64,000 nt of DNA from Nigrospora sphaerica (taxonomy: Eukaryota > Ascomycota > Sordariomycetes > Amphisphaeriales > Apiosporaceae): contig JAGVVL010000010.1 of NCBI GenBank assembly GCA_018287875.1, positions 1-64,000 of the forward strand, in the 5' to 3' direction. Made by a program: the position numbers and the translations under genes. Shown in pieces: positions 32,909 to 43,957 of this stretch. The notes beneath the pieces were generated by a model that had not been told where the DNA came from, did not search any database, and saw only the letters and a list, made by a program, of their open reading frames with translations. Positions within the stretch are counted from its first letter, which is position 1, and each line of letters begins with the position of its first letter.

Positions 32909-35900
32909 ATGCGTCTTTTACAGCGGGAACCTGGCGAGCGCTTCAGCCTCACGCCGAACTTCCTTCGCGACAGCCCTCCGTACGCCATTCTGTCGCACAC
33001 GTGGGGCGATGATGACCAAGAGGTCACATTTCAGGACATTCAACATGGCACAGGCATGCACAGAGATGGATACAAGAAGCTAGAGTTCTGTGAAAAGCAG
33101 AGTGCTTCAGACGGCCTGCACAATTTCTGGATTGATACGTGCTGTATTGACAAGACTAACAGCACCGAGCTTAACGAGGCGATCAACTCTATGTTTCGGT
33201 GGTACCAGGGCGCCACTGTCTGCTACGTCTATCTGCACGACGTCTCCCATGACATTGGCCAGAAACTCGAGGATGTGTCTCTTTCGACGTGGAGGAAGCC
33301 TTCCGGAGAAGCAGATGGTTCACTCGCGGTTGGACATTGCAAGAGCTTATAGCACCAGCGTCGGTAACCTTCTTCTCAGCCGAGGGACAGCGCCTTGGCG
33401 ACAAGAAATCTCTTGAGGACCTACTTCATGAAATCACTGGGATCCCGATCGATGCGCTTCGGGGCCAACCATTGTCCGGTTTCAGCGTCGATGGACGATT
33501 CTCTTGGCTAGGTAGTCGCTCAACGAAACGCGAAGAGGACCGGGTGTACTCAATGCTGGGTATATTCGGCGTCTATCTCCCTTTGATCTACGGCGAGGGA
33601 GAGTTGAATGCATTCCGTCGGCTACAAGAAGAGATAAACAAGCACTTGAAGTGGCGCTTGGATATGCCAGATAGAGGCGAGTACAACTCCGGAAGACCTA
33701 GTTTGCTTGCTAATGCATTTAAAGAACTTGTTCTCGCCAACACCTTCATTAACTCCTGCGAAAAGTCGTCCAGTTCAGCCACCGGTTCAGCCACGGGGCC
33801 CGTTATCAGCCTGTCAGGGCTGGCAGAGCTTTTCGACACCTGCATGGATATCGTGGAAAGAATTGACCCGTACAACGACTTCGAAATCGATACACGCGCC
33901 ATTATATCTCAGTTCGACAAAGACAAACTGCTGTTTCAGCAGTGGGGCGAAGCTGTCGGTCTTCATGGTAAAAGCCCAAGGGCTGGTCACCATTCGATAC
34001 TCGATAATCCTGCGATCGTCTCAGAGGTCCAAGGAATTCTCCTCAGTATCCACGAAACTGTCGGGATATCCGGTGGCGTTTCTTCCGCTCAGCAGGAATC
34101 AAGCTCTTCGAGGTCCAAAAGCCATATATCCACCCCACGACGCCTGCTGTTGGAGAAAGTTCGAGGAGACACTTCACAGAAGAAACAATTGGGGTGGACG
34201 TGGCGACAAAAGATGTGGTTTGTACCACTGTCACAGCGGTTCGGGTACATGGTTGAAAGGCTCTGTGCATTGGTACCACCGGAGAGTTCCGACGATGTTG
34301 TCCAACCGGTCCGACGGACACGTACTGGTTTTGATCTATCTGTGGATAGACCTTCCCGTCCTAGAGACAGACAGATCGGCCATGTCTCCAACCTTGACTC
34401 ACAGCTCATTCTGATGGTTGAAAAACAGATAGAGCGTAAGCGGCCGCAGCCATCCTCTCCACTGCTTCGCTGACAGGTCGCAGGTGAGATGCTAAAAGAA
34501 GTGACCGCTTGGCTCCATGCGCCTCATTCCGACACCATCTACGAGGACTCCATGCAGAAAAAGCTGGTGGGTACCTGTGACTGGATTCTGGACCGCGATG
34601 CCTTCCGAAGTTGGAAGTCCTTCGACTCTCCGTCGAATATGGCCAAGCTCTTGTGGATTACAGGACCTGCAGGCTACGGAAAGACTGTCCTAACTGCCAG
34701 CATCGTCCAGTACCTCAAGGATGAATGCATTTCACCGGTGGCTTCTTTCTTCTTTTCGGCCGATCTAGAAGGCAGGGCCGATCCCTTCATCGTCGCTAGG
34801 TCGTGGATATCTCAGTTACTGTCGCAAAGCAAAGATGTTTTCCGGCTGGCCTGCGACAATCAAGATATGCAGCCCGGAAAAACAGCATCGCAAAGAGAGA
34901 TTCTGGCGCTGTTCAGAGAAATAGTTCAGACAGTCTCAAAATGCATCTTCATTGTCGACGGCCTGGACGAGTGCACGTCGAAAGGAAGCTGGTCGGCACA
35001 CCCGCACAGATCCCTCTCGTCGTTCGTCCGCGAGGTTACGCATACGGTTGCCGGTACAAATTCACGGATTCTCTTGGTTAGCCGTGAGGACCAGGACATC
35101 CGAAATGAGCTATTCGATCTTGCCTCAGATCCTATTGGGTGGGAGTTTAGCGAGTACAAGATCAATCCTCGAGATGTACAGCCCGATGCCACTTTGCTGT
35201 CGCAAAATATCGTCAACCAAAAGCTTAGCAACAAGTCTCAGATTATTAGGGACAGAATTGCTCACAGAATGGTCGATCGATCCGATTCAATGCTGCTACG
35301 CATCCGATTGATTGAGAACGACCTACGGGGTGGAAAGAACCAAAAACAGTTGGAGCGTATTGTTGACGAAGCCCCCACCGAACTCAGTGGCTTGTACGAC
35401 AGGAGCTGGGAAAAAATAATCGGACGCGAAACAGACCGAAACCGAGCTCTCTCAATACTCCGATGGGCGACCTTTTCCCAGCGTCCGATCACGATATTAG
35501 AGATTACGGAAGCCTTGCTGGCAGAAAGTGATGAAGCTGAGAACGCATTGGAAGATGAATTACCAGATGACGTCGACAAATACTTTGTCAAAACCGAAAT
35601 CCTGGACCTATGCCACTCACTTGTCGAGGCGCGTGCCACGGGTTCCCCGCAGGACATTGGTTCGTGGACCTTGCACCTCACACACTTCACAGTTCGAGAG
35701 TACGTACTCCAGCGCGATCCGATTTCTGGAGCGGCATTACAAGCAAACGAGAGCCTACGGTCTCGTAATGATTCCGTACAGAACAACATCATTGCCGAAA
35801 CTTGCCTGCGGTACTTGAAAGTTCCGTGGATCTGGAAAGACACACGGCGGGCCCTTTCAAGCAACAGAGTTCGAGGGAGCTTTCGAGATTACGCTGCAAG

Positions 35901-38900
35901 TTACTGGTACCGCCACGCACGAAGAGATGGCCCCCACTACAAGGCAGTGTCTAGAGTCTTGATTGAATTCTTCTGCTCTAAAGACACAGGGTGGGAGGAT
36001 TGGAGAAGACACTTCGACCAAGCCAATGCTCTGTCAAGGATGGTGCAACACACGGGGAAAATTGAATCAGCCAACAGCCTCTTCTACGCAACATATCTTG
36101 AGTTTGTCGATTTAGTTCGGCATTTGATTGAAAAGACGTTTTTTGATGTCAACAAGGTCGATGAGTCGGGAAGATCAGCCCTTCTTGCTTCCGCAGCCCA
36201 AGGCAACCTAGAACTGCTAAGATATCTCCTGGAAAAAGAGCCAGATATTGATCTCCCTAGTACCGAAGGACGAACGCCGTTATATGTGGCTGCGAGCAAC
36301 GGACATGTTGAAGTCGTTAAGCTGCTTATTGAGAAGGGTGCGGATTGGAGAGTCGCTAGAAAGAACGGATGGACACCATTCAATGCCGCTTCTTTGAATG
36401 GGCACCTCCAGGTGGTCAATCTGCTTCTCGAGAAAGGCGCCGATTGGACGGTAGCGAACAATGACGGATGGACGCCGCTGAATTCCGCTTGCCAAAGGGG
36501 CACCTCGAGGTGGTCAAGCTGCTTCTCGAGAAGGGCGCTGACTGGGCAGTCGCGAACAATAATGGATGGACACCGCTAAATGTTGCTTCAAGCGGTGGCC
36601 ATGTCGAAGTCGTCAAGCTGCTTCTCGAGAAGGGTGCCGACTGGACGGTCGCTGACAATGATGGATGGACGCCGCTGAGAGCTGCTTTAAGCGGTAGTCA
36701 CGTCGAGGTCGTTAAGCTGCTTCTCGAGAAGGGCGCCGACTGGACGGTCGCGGATAAGAATGGATGGACACCACTGAATGCTGCTTCGAGCGGTAGTCAC
36801 GTCGAGGTCGTTAAGTTGCTCCTCGATAAGGGCGCCGACTGGACGGTCGCGAATAATGACGGATGGACTCCGCTGAATTCCGCTTGCAAAAGGGGCATCT
36901 CGAGGTAGTTAAACTACTTCTTGAGAAAGGTGCCGACTGGACAGTCGCGGATAATAATGGATGGACGCCACTGAATGCTGCTTCAAGCGGTAGCCACGTC
37001 GAGGTCGTTAAGCTACTTCTCGAGAAGGGTGCCGACTGGACAGTTTCAGATAAGAATGGATGGACGCCGCTGAATGCTGCTTCGCTTAACGGCTATGTCG
37101 AGGTAGCTAAGCTGCTTCTCGAGAACGGCGCCGACTGGACCGTCGCTGATGATGACGGATGGACGCCGCTGAATGCTGCTTCAAGCGGTGGCCACATTGA
37201 GGTTGTCAAGCTGCTTCTCGAGAAGGGCGCCGACTGGACGGTCGCAAATAATGACGGATGGACGCCGCTGAATTCCGCTTGCGAAAAGGGGCATCTCGAG
37301 GTTGCTAAACTACTTCTTGAGAAGGGCGCCGACTGGACGGTCGCGGATAAGAATGGATGGACGCCACTGAATGCTGCTTCAAGCGGTAGTCACGTCGAGG
37401 TCGTTAAGCTGCTCCTCAAGAAGGGCGCCGACTGGACGGTCACGAATAATGATGGATGGACGCCGCTGAATTCCGCTTGCGAAAAGGGGCACCTCGAGGT
37501 GGTTAAGCTGCTTCTTGATAAGAGCGCCGACTGGACGGTTGCTGACAATGATGGATGGACACCGTTAAGAGCTGCTTCAAGCGGTGGCCACGTCGAGGTT
37601 GTTAAGCTGCTTCTCGAGAAGGGCGCCGACTGGACAGTCGCTGACAATGACGGATGGACGCCGCTGAAAGCTGCTTTAAACGGTAGCCACGTCGAGGTGG
37701 TCAAGCTGCTTCTCGAGACGGGCGCCGACTGGATGGTCACGAATAATGACGGATGGACTCCGCTGAATTCCGCTTGCAAAAAGGGGCATCTCGAGGTGGT
37801 TAAACTACTTCTTGAGAAGGGCGCAGACTGGACAGTCGCGGATAAGAATGGATGGACGCCGCTAAATGCTGCTTCCCTTAACGGCTACCTCGAGGTGGCC
37901 AAGCTGCTTCTCGAGAAGGGCGCCGACTGGACGGTTGCTGACAACGACGGATGGACGCCGCTGAACTCCGCTTGCGAAGAGGGGCACCTCGAGGTGGTTA
38001 AGCTACTTCTTGAGAAGGGCGCTGGCTGGAAAGTTGCGGATAAGAATGGATGGACGCCGCTGAATGTTGCTTCAAGCGGTGGCCACGTCGAGGTCGTCAA
38101 GTTGCTTCTCGAGAAGGGCGCCGAATGGACGGTTGCTGACAACGACGGATGGACACCACTAAGAGCTGCTTCAAGCGGTGGCCACGTCGAGGTCGTTAAG
38201 CTGCTTCTCGAGAAAGGTGCCCGCTGGACAGTGGCGGATAATAATGGATGGACGCCGCTGAATGCCGCTTCGTTCAATGGCCACGTCGAGGTGGCTAAGC
38301 TGCTTCTCGAGAAGGGCGCCGAATGGACGGTCGCTGACAACGACGGATGGACACCATTAAGAGCTGCTTCAAGCGGTGGCCACGTCGTCGTCGTTAAGCT
38401 GCTTCTCGAGAAAGGTGCCGACTGGACAGTGGCGGATAATAAGGGATGGACGCCGCTGAATGCCGCTTCATTCAATGGCCACGTCGAGGTGGCTAAGCTG
38501 CTTCTCGAGAAGGGCGCCGACTGGACGGTCGCAAATAATGACGGATGGACGCCGCTGAATTCCGCTTGCGAAAAGGGGCATCTCGAGGTTGTTAAACTAC
38601 TTCTTAAGAAGGGCGCTGACTGGACAGTCGCGGATAAGAATGGATGGACGCCGCTGAGTGCCGCTTCGTTCAATGGCCACGTCAAGGTGGCTAAGCTGCT
38701 TCTCGAAAAGGGCGCCGACTGGACGGTCGCGAGCAACGACGGGTGGACGCCGCTGAATTCTGCCTCGAGTAAAGGACACGTCGAAGTGGTCGAGCTGCTT
38801 CTCGAAAAGGGCGCAGACTGGACTGTCGTGGAGAACAGTAACGGATGGACACCACTGTATGCAGCTTCATTTAACGGCCACGTCGAGGTGGCTAAGCTGC

Positions 38901-39639
38901 TTCTTGAGAAGGGCGCCGACTGGACGTTCGCGGATAAGAATGGACGGACGCCGCTGAGTGTTGCTTCATCTAACGGCCACGTCGAAGTTGTTAAGCTACT
39001 TCTCGAAAAGGGCGCTGACTTAACCTTACCTGACTACGGTGGACGAAGCGCTCTCCATCTTGCAGCAGATAATGGAAAGGTTGATGTTGTCAGGTTACTC
39101 ATCTTCCACGGGGCTGACATCCGGATCGAAGACCATTCCCGGCGTTCGCCTATCTTCTACGCGATTCAATCGGGGACTACGAATGCCTAAGTTTGTTGGT
39201 CTATGAGAATATGGATATCAACATTGTGGATTATTATGGTTCAACCCTCCTATCAGTCGCGGCTCGTTATGGCCATGAGAAGATTGTCGAGTGCCTTCTC
39301 AAATCATCTAATGTTGACGTCAGTTTGGCGGATCACTTTGGAAGATCCCCGGTCTGGTGGGCTCAAAAACAGGGCCATAATACGATCACAGAGCTGCTGC
39401 AACTACATACTGGGAACGAAAACCTGGAAACGGATGCGAGTAGAGATGCACTGGGGGAACCTGCCGACTTCGACTCTCGGGGAAGAGTTTGCGATGTATG
39501 CTTCGCCAGTACTGGAACAGCATGCTTTTCGTGTGCGTGCTGTTCCAAGGGTGATTTCGACATTTGTATGGAATGCAAAAGGCTCGGTGCTCGGTGTCTA
39601 GATGAGTCTCATAGCTTGCTTCTACGTGAGAGTATGTGA
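32909..39639 (+). CDS. HET-NACHT-ankyrin-ZZ receptor, one long gene with four one-base losses
   Basis: ATG 32909. HET domain (AILSHTWGDDDQEVTFQD, FWIDTCCIDKTNS, RGWTLQELIAP), then a helical region and a 48-bp intron 34436-34483 (GTAAGC...GTCGCAG). The intron removes the TGA at 34471 and joins VEKQIER to EMLKEVTAW. NACHT follows with Walker A GPAGYGKT (about 34670) and Walker B IFIVDGLDEC (about 34950). About 31 ankyrin units run from 36169 to beyond 39300. A C-terminal ZZ-type zinc finger ends it (VCDVCFAS, CACCSKGDFDICMECKR). The frame steps by minus one four times, at 33290, 36491-36500, 36888-36895 and 39172-39175, each in a short G or A/G run. Adding those four bases gives exactly 2,229 codons. 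Expected role: cytosolic sensor whose HET domain triggers incompatibility cell death. As the sequence stands, only truncated products would form. Confidence 0.85.
36169..39150 (+). repeat. Tandem 99-bp ankyrin-coding repeats
   Basis: About 30 consecutive 33-residue units of the type GWTPLNAASSGGHVEVVKLL plus LEKGADWTVADND, differing at only a few positions (unit 27 has one extra residue). Variation concentrates in the loop (N/R/K/S at position 6, SSGGH/FNGHV/SLNGY/CEKGH around 9-13) and at the unit end (ADND, ADKN, ANND). Seven units have the SAC-x-KGHLE form with an A/G run. DNA identity between units is very high, which implies recent duplication or gene conversion. Confidence 0.95.
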
Positions 39640-39969
39640 AGCGTGCAAATTTCTAACGAGGGCCACGAAATTTAGACGATGAAATTCTTGACTATTTGGA
39701 AATAACGTCTTATGTGAAACGTTTAAGGGTATTGAATAGTGTGTCTTAAACAATATTGGCCTTTAGAAATTCATTTGTGCCTGCGGTTACTGTTTAAGCC
39801 CCCTATTGTTCTACACGCACTAGTATTAATAGGTGAACGAAAATAAGTGTGGTCACTAATAGGCGTATTAAAAAGCAACGGGTTTGCTAGTTGTTGTCGA
39901 GTTGGCAGTCGACTAAACTCTCGGCTCAGGTCACCCCAGAAATGGCTATGCAGGCGATCAGGATATACT
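39640..39969. other. 3' flank of the receptor gene
   Basis: AT-rich, no ORF. It ends in ATACT (39965-39969), the left target duplication of the LTR-like repeat. Confidence 0.5.
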
Positions 39970-40172
39970 TGATACGTATATTGACTAGCAACCGTGTAGG
40001 GTGTCAATTGAGTGTAGAAGAAGGATGCCCTTCTAACTATGAATATGGATAATAGGAGGAAATTTATACCTGCTATCTAATCAGGAAGCGCCCTGATTAG
40101 ATCATCAGATAATATCTGTCCTCCTCGACGTTGCAAAATGTCACGTGGTCCGCCTTGGGACTTCACGTATCA
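39970..40172. repeat. 203-bp LTR-like repeat, copy 2, with 5-bp target duplication
   Basis: Same length, orientation and ends (TGATACG...CGTATCA) as 3228-3430. Flanked by ATACT on both sides (39965-39969 and 40173-40177). TG...CA ends plus a 5-bp duplication are the signature of a solo LTR. The internal hairpin is weakened relative to copy 1 by mainly G-to-A changes. No retrotransposon coding region adjoins it. Confidence 0.85.
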
Positions 40173-40254
40173 ATACTCTAAGGTTCACGAAACATAGAGC
40201 GCTTCTTCATGGTGTTTATCAGTTGAGATATAAGCTAAGTAAAAACATGAGATA

Positions 40255-42110
40255 ACGTGGATGTCATACGAGTGGGCCAGTCATACGAGTGGGCCACTTT
40301 CCACTCATTTCAACTCTTCCAACTTCAATTGCCTTTAACTCAACCAATAGTTATGGAACAATCTTCTAGCGAGTCTAGAATCATTCTAGCGATCCAGGCG
40401 ATTAAGAAGAACCCTAAACTTAGCTGCCGACAAGCGGCGGCTATCTACAACATCTCGCGAACTACCCTCCAACGCAGAATGAACGGAAAACACGCTAGAC
40501 GCGATATACGCGCCAACAATACTCGTCTTACCGAATTAGAAGAGAAGACGCTTGTCCGATACATCCTCGACCTAGATTCACGAGGATTTGCGCCGCGGTT
40601 GCACGATGTGGAAGATATGGCGAATGTCATTACCGCGTCGCGCGACGCGTCACGTGTCGGGACGCGTTGGGCCGCGAACTTCGTTAAGCGACAACGAGAC
40701 CTCCGGACGCGTTTTTCGCGTGCATACGACTATCAGAGGGCCCTCTGCGAAGATCCTGAAAAAATCGCGGGCTGGTTCGCGCTCTTCGCGAACCTGAAGG
40801 CCAAGTACGGTATCCAGGACGAGGATATCTACAACTTCGACGAGACCGGCTTTATGATGGGCCAAATCACGTCCTCGATAGTCGTGACCGGCGCCGATTG
40901 GAGCGGAAAGCGAAAAAGGTCCAGCCTGGCAATCGGGAATGGGTTACCGTAATCCAGGGCGTCTGTTCCGACGGCTGGTGTGTCCCGCCGTTCATCGTGG
41001 TAAAAGGCGCCTACCACCTCGCTAATTGGTACGCCGACAGCACTCTCCCGCGCGATTGGGTAATCAAACCGACCCAGAATGGATAGACAGATAACGAGAC
41101 CGGCCTGGATTGGATTCGGCATTTCGATAAACACACCTCGTCGCGCGCAACAGGCCGATATCGTCTGTTAGTGATTAATGGGCACGAGAGCCACGTTTCG
41201 GCCGAATTCCAGGCTTTTTGCAAAGAGAAGAACATTGTGACGGTCTCTATGCCTCCGCACTCGTTGTATCTACTCCAGCTACTTGACGTGGGGTGTTTCA
41301 GCCCATTAAAGTAAGCGTACAGTCGCGAAATCGAAGGTTCATGAAGTCACTCGTTAACCACATCACTAAGGCCGAGTTTCTAATCGCCTTTCAAGCAGCC
41401 TTTTAAAGGTTTTCATATTTAACAACGTCAAAGCTGGATTTGCCGGAGCCGGTTTAGTCCCTCTAAACCCGGATAGAGTGCTCGCAAAGCTGGATGTGAA
41501 GTTATCGACACCTTCGCCTATTAGAAGCCTTCCGGCCGCGAGTATCCTATGGGCCTCTCAAACGCCACACAACCCGATTGAGGCGACTTCGTAGACTGAT
41601 TTTATTAAGAATCGAGTCCGCCGTCACTAAGGAAGCTCTCCAACACCGATTTTATCGGCAGTGGACCAGTTTGCTAAGGGTGCAATGGCGATGATACACG
41701 AGGTCGCTCTTCTCCAGGCGGAGAACAAGACCCTTCGAGAGGCGAATTCCAGCCTCGCAAAACGTCGGAGAGCGAAAAAGACGCGTCTACAGCAAGGAGG
41801 AACACTCGAGATTGGCGAGGCTTAAGATCTTTTAGATCAAAGGACATCGATACACAGTTAAGAGAGGAAACGTGTATAAGGAGTGGTCGGGCGACGAGGA
41901 CAGAACCGCGCGCTCAGCGGTGTGGCATCTGCGGAACGGCTGGGCATAATGCGCGAACATGTAAAATAGACGTAGAAACATCTGGAGAGTCGGATTCCGA
42001 TTAGTTTGAATTAATTTAAGGCGTTGTGGTTAAGTAATTGATTGATTTGTCGTGAAGGTGCTTAGAAGTGGCCCACTCGTATGACTGGCCCACTCGTATG
42101 ACATCCACGT
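40255..42110 (+). mobile_element. Complete pogo/Fot-type transposon (1,856 bp)
   Basis: Perfect 45-bp terminal inverted repeats (40255-40299 and 42066-42110) starting ACGTGGATGTCATACGAGTG. Each contains two direct copies of TCATACGAGTGGGCCA, probably paired transposase-binding sites. TA target duplications sit at 40253-40254 and 42111-42112. It encodes one transposase, now dead. Confidence 0.95.
40353..42004 (+). pseudogene. Pogo transposase with zinc knuckle, many stops and a lost catalytic Asp
   Basis: ATG 40353 (MEQSSSESRIILAIQAIKKN). psq HTH (LSCRQAAAIYNISRTTLQRR), CENP-B-type domain, then DDE domain: first Asp in IYNFDETGF. The second motif reads VINGHESH where active enzymes have DGH, so Asp is replaced by Asn (GAT to AAT type change). 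The third is LLDVGCF. A frameshift lies near 40930. Stops include TAG in NG-stop-TDNETGLDW (TGG->TAG) and TAA in GEA-stop-DLLDQ (CAA->TAA). The C-terminus has the zinc knuckle CGICGTAGHNARTC and stops at 42002-42004. The damage fits RIP plus indels. Confidence 0.9.
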
Positions 42111-42783
42111 TAGCTCATTTGACTTTTAGGAAACACAAAGTTGGAAAAGTGACAATATATTTTATTGCTTGTACAACAGCATAAATCTTTAACACCACGC
42201 TCACGAGCGACTCAGGGTGGCTCGAAAAGCGCGCACAGCAAGATGCCAGCACGTTTACAGCGCTTAATTCCCTGCGCATCCGGATGCATAATCATATGGA
42301 TATGGGGCAAGCCTATTCATTAGCGGCAAGAGTCGCTCTCGACCCGAACAGTATAGGCACGAAGCTCTCCTCGGCTTGGGTCAGCATAATGCTGTTGTTC
42401 TTGTTGTATCGTTACTTTTCGGGGTCTTCCTCTCTTGCGAGGTACCTTGTTCGTTGGAGGGGGCCATTCGGGTACTTTCTGGGCCTTCCTCGCTTCCTAG
42501 GCGGACCTATAAGAACAAGGTCCCCCTCTGCCATGTGGGCTGAGGCGGGACGGGCCCCGTATCTCCACACCTATCCTCTACATATGCCAGTGGCGGAGTG
42601 TCTGCAGGAACAAGTGCTGCGTTGTCAGGGTGGGCATCTTGTGAAATTTTGGGCACGAATTCGGAACTAGCGAGAGCAAGAGAACCACATTCTGGATGTG
42701 TTGCTGTTTGTACATGGTACGATGCGCTGTCCAGGGTCATGGTGAAAGTTGCTTGTGGTCCGGGCGAAGGAGAACATCTCACA

Positions 42784-42816
42784 CGTGAAGTTCCAAGGCG
42801 GACCACGTGATATTGC
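42784..42816 (-). repeat. Fragment of the 203-bp LTR-like repeat, inverted
   Basis: ACGTGAAGTTCCAAGGCGGA-CCACGTGATATTG is the reverse complement of the 3' end of copies 1 and 2, with one or two differences. Confidence 0.75.
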
Positions 42817-42834
42817 GTGTGTGTGTGTGTGTGT
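42817..42834 (+). repeat. (GT)9 microsatellite
   Basis: Nine GT units directly abutting the LTR fragment. Confidence 0.9.
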
Positions 42835-43839
42835 TATTGTTTAACGTCGAAGTAGGGCCACTGGTACCGTGGTTTATCTACTTATCTCCCAGGGAGATAT
42901 GTGACGTGGCAAGCTTATAGAAGCCACTCCGTGCCTTATTGGCTCATCGTGACTCTGACCTTTAGACTCGACATCCAGCCTTCCAGTCTCTTTTCTCGTC
43001 TCGTGTTCTCTGCCCCTGGTGTTGAACTGGGGCCCGTCATAGTTAGGTGCTTGATACGAAAATATGGTAGGAAACAGAGCATACAGTTAGAAGGGAGCTA
43101 AACTGGCTAGATGCTGCGGTGGCAGACCTATTATAGGTGTGGGTCAGGGCCGTGGCAGCCGGCAGGCCTGGAGCAGGTGCCTCTAGGTGCCCTAGGCTGC
43201 AGCAGCTGCTGTCCCTCTAGAACGGTTCCCCCCCATATCCAGGGCATCGCGTATCACACGCGGCGACCATTCCATCTGGGCGTCCGGGCCGTCGAAGCCA
43301 TCGCCAGAGTAGCGTCCTACGAGTTCGGCTGGCAGAGGTTAGCTCCCGCGTCCGGATTTCTCCGTCAGGGGCAAGCTCGATGGTTAGGTGGGCTGGAAGC
43401 GGAGGATCCGATTTACGAAAGGGTATTGGCTCCGAACGACCTAAGATATCATCAGTGAGGCATGCTTAGGCCCCCTCGGTGGAAAACTCACCTCTTCTCT
43501 CGGATGGCGCCGGGCCATTCCCGAAAACTGTCGACCTTTATGTTGGTGGGCTTCGGTAGGATCTGTTGGTGAATCAAGTTGAGGATGTAAGGGAAAGAAG
43601 ATGGACGAATCGACCGAGACTCAACTGGGCTATTTTTACCTCAATGGAATGGGTCTTATCGACGGCGTTGAGCATTGACACCCGACCCCTCCGTCCATTG
43701 AGTGAAAGCCTACATGGAGCTCCACATGCAATTTCATGGTGACCTTCCCGTTCATAGGTTGGTTCACGTACGGTACTACGGATGGCGCCGGGGAATGACT
43801 TGGGGTTACAATCATCCCGAGGCCGAGGCTCAGTTTCTG

Positions 43840-43957
43840 TGGCGAGGACAATCATGACCCCGACCTTGCCCACCGCCTCAGCACGGTGGCGGATTTTGAT
43901 AAGATCCTGGTGATGCATGCCGGCCGGGCGGCCGAATACGGGACGCCCGAGAGCTAG
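43840..43957 (+). pseudogene. C-terminal scrap of an ABC transporter
   Basis: [33 protein letters not shown] carries the H-loop histidine and the usual end of an ABC-C/MRP-type nucleotide-binding domain. Just upstream, TIMTPT in a shifted frame fits the preceding strand. No Walker A, signature or membrane domain is found nearby. Confidence 0.75.

Larger units (their letters stand above)
42113..43839. other. No supported gene; LTR scrap and microsatellite
   Basis: A 128-codon ORF at 42284-42670 has one hydrophobic segment (AWVSIMLLFLLYRYF) but no other support. A 115-codon ORF at 43111-43458 is unrecognised. The LTR fragment and (GT)n tract are listed separately. Confidence 0.4.

Noticed and set aside
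34436..34483. Stop codon separating a HET-only gene from a NACHT-ankyrin gene
   Set aside because: A 48-bp GT-AG intron with a GCTGAC branch site removes the TGA and keeps the frame, so one gene is the simpler reading.
33588..35864. Minus-strand ORFs within the HET-NACHT region
   Set aside because: No domain, and they overlap a well-supported coding strand.
36084..38736. Long minus-strand ORFs (up to 283 codons) opposite the ankyrin array
   Set aside because: They are the reverse reading of the 99-bp repeats (SAPFSRSSLTT... periodicity) and arise from the repeat composition, not from a gene.
3228..40172. The two 203-bp repeats as the two LTRs of one retrotransposon
   Set aside because: They are 37 kb apart with unrelated genes between them, and the right copy alone has duplications on both sides.
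42284..42670. 128-codon ORF with one hydrophobic stretch
   Set aside because: No other support. It lies in a region of transposon debris.
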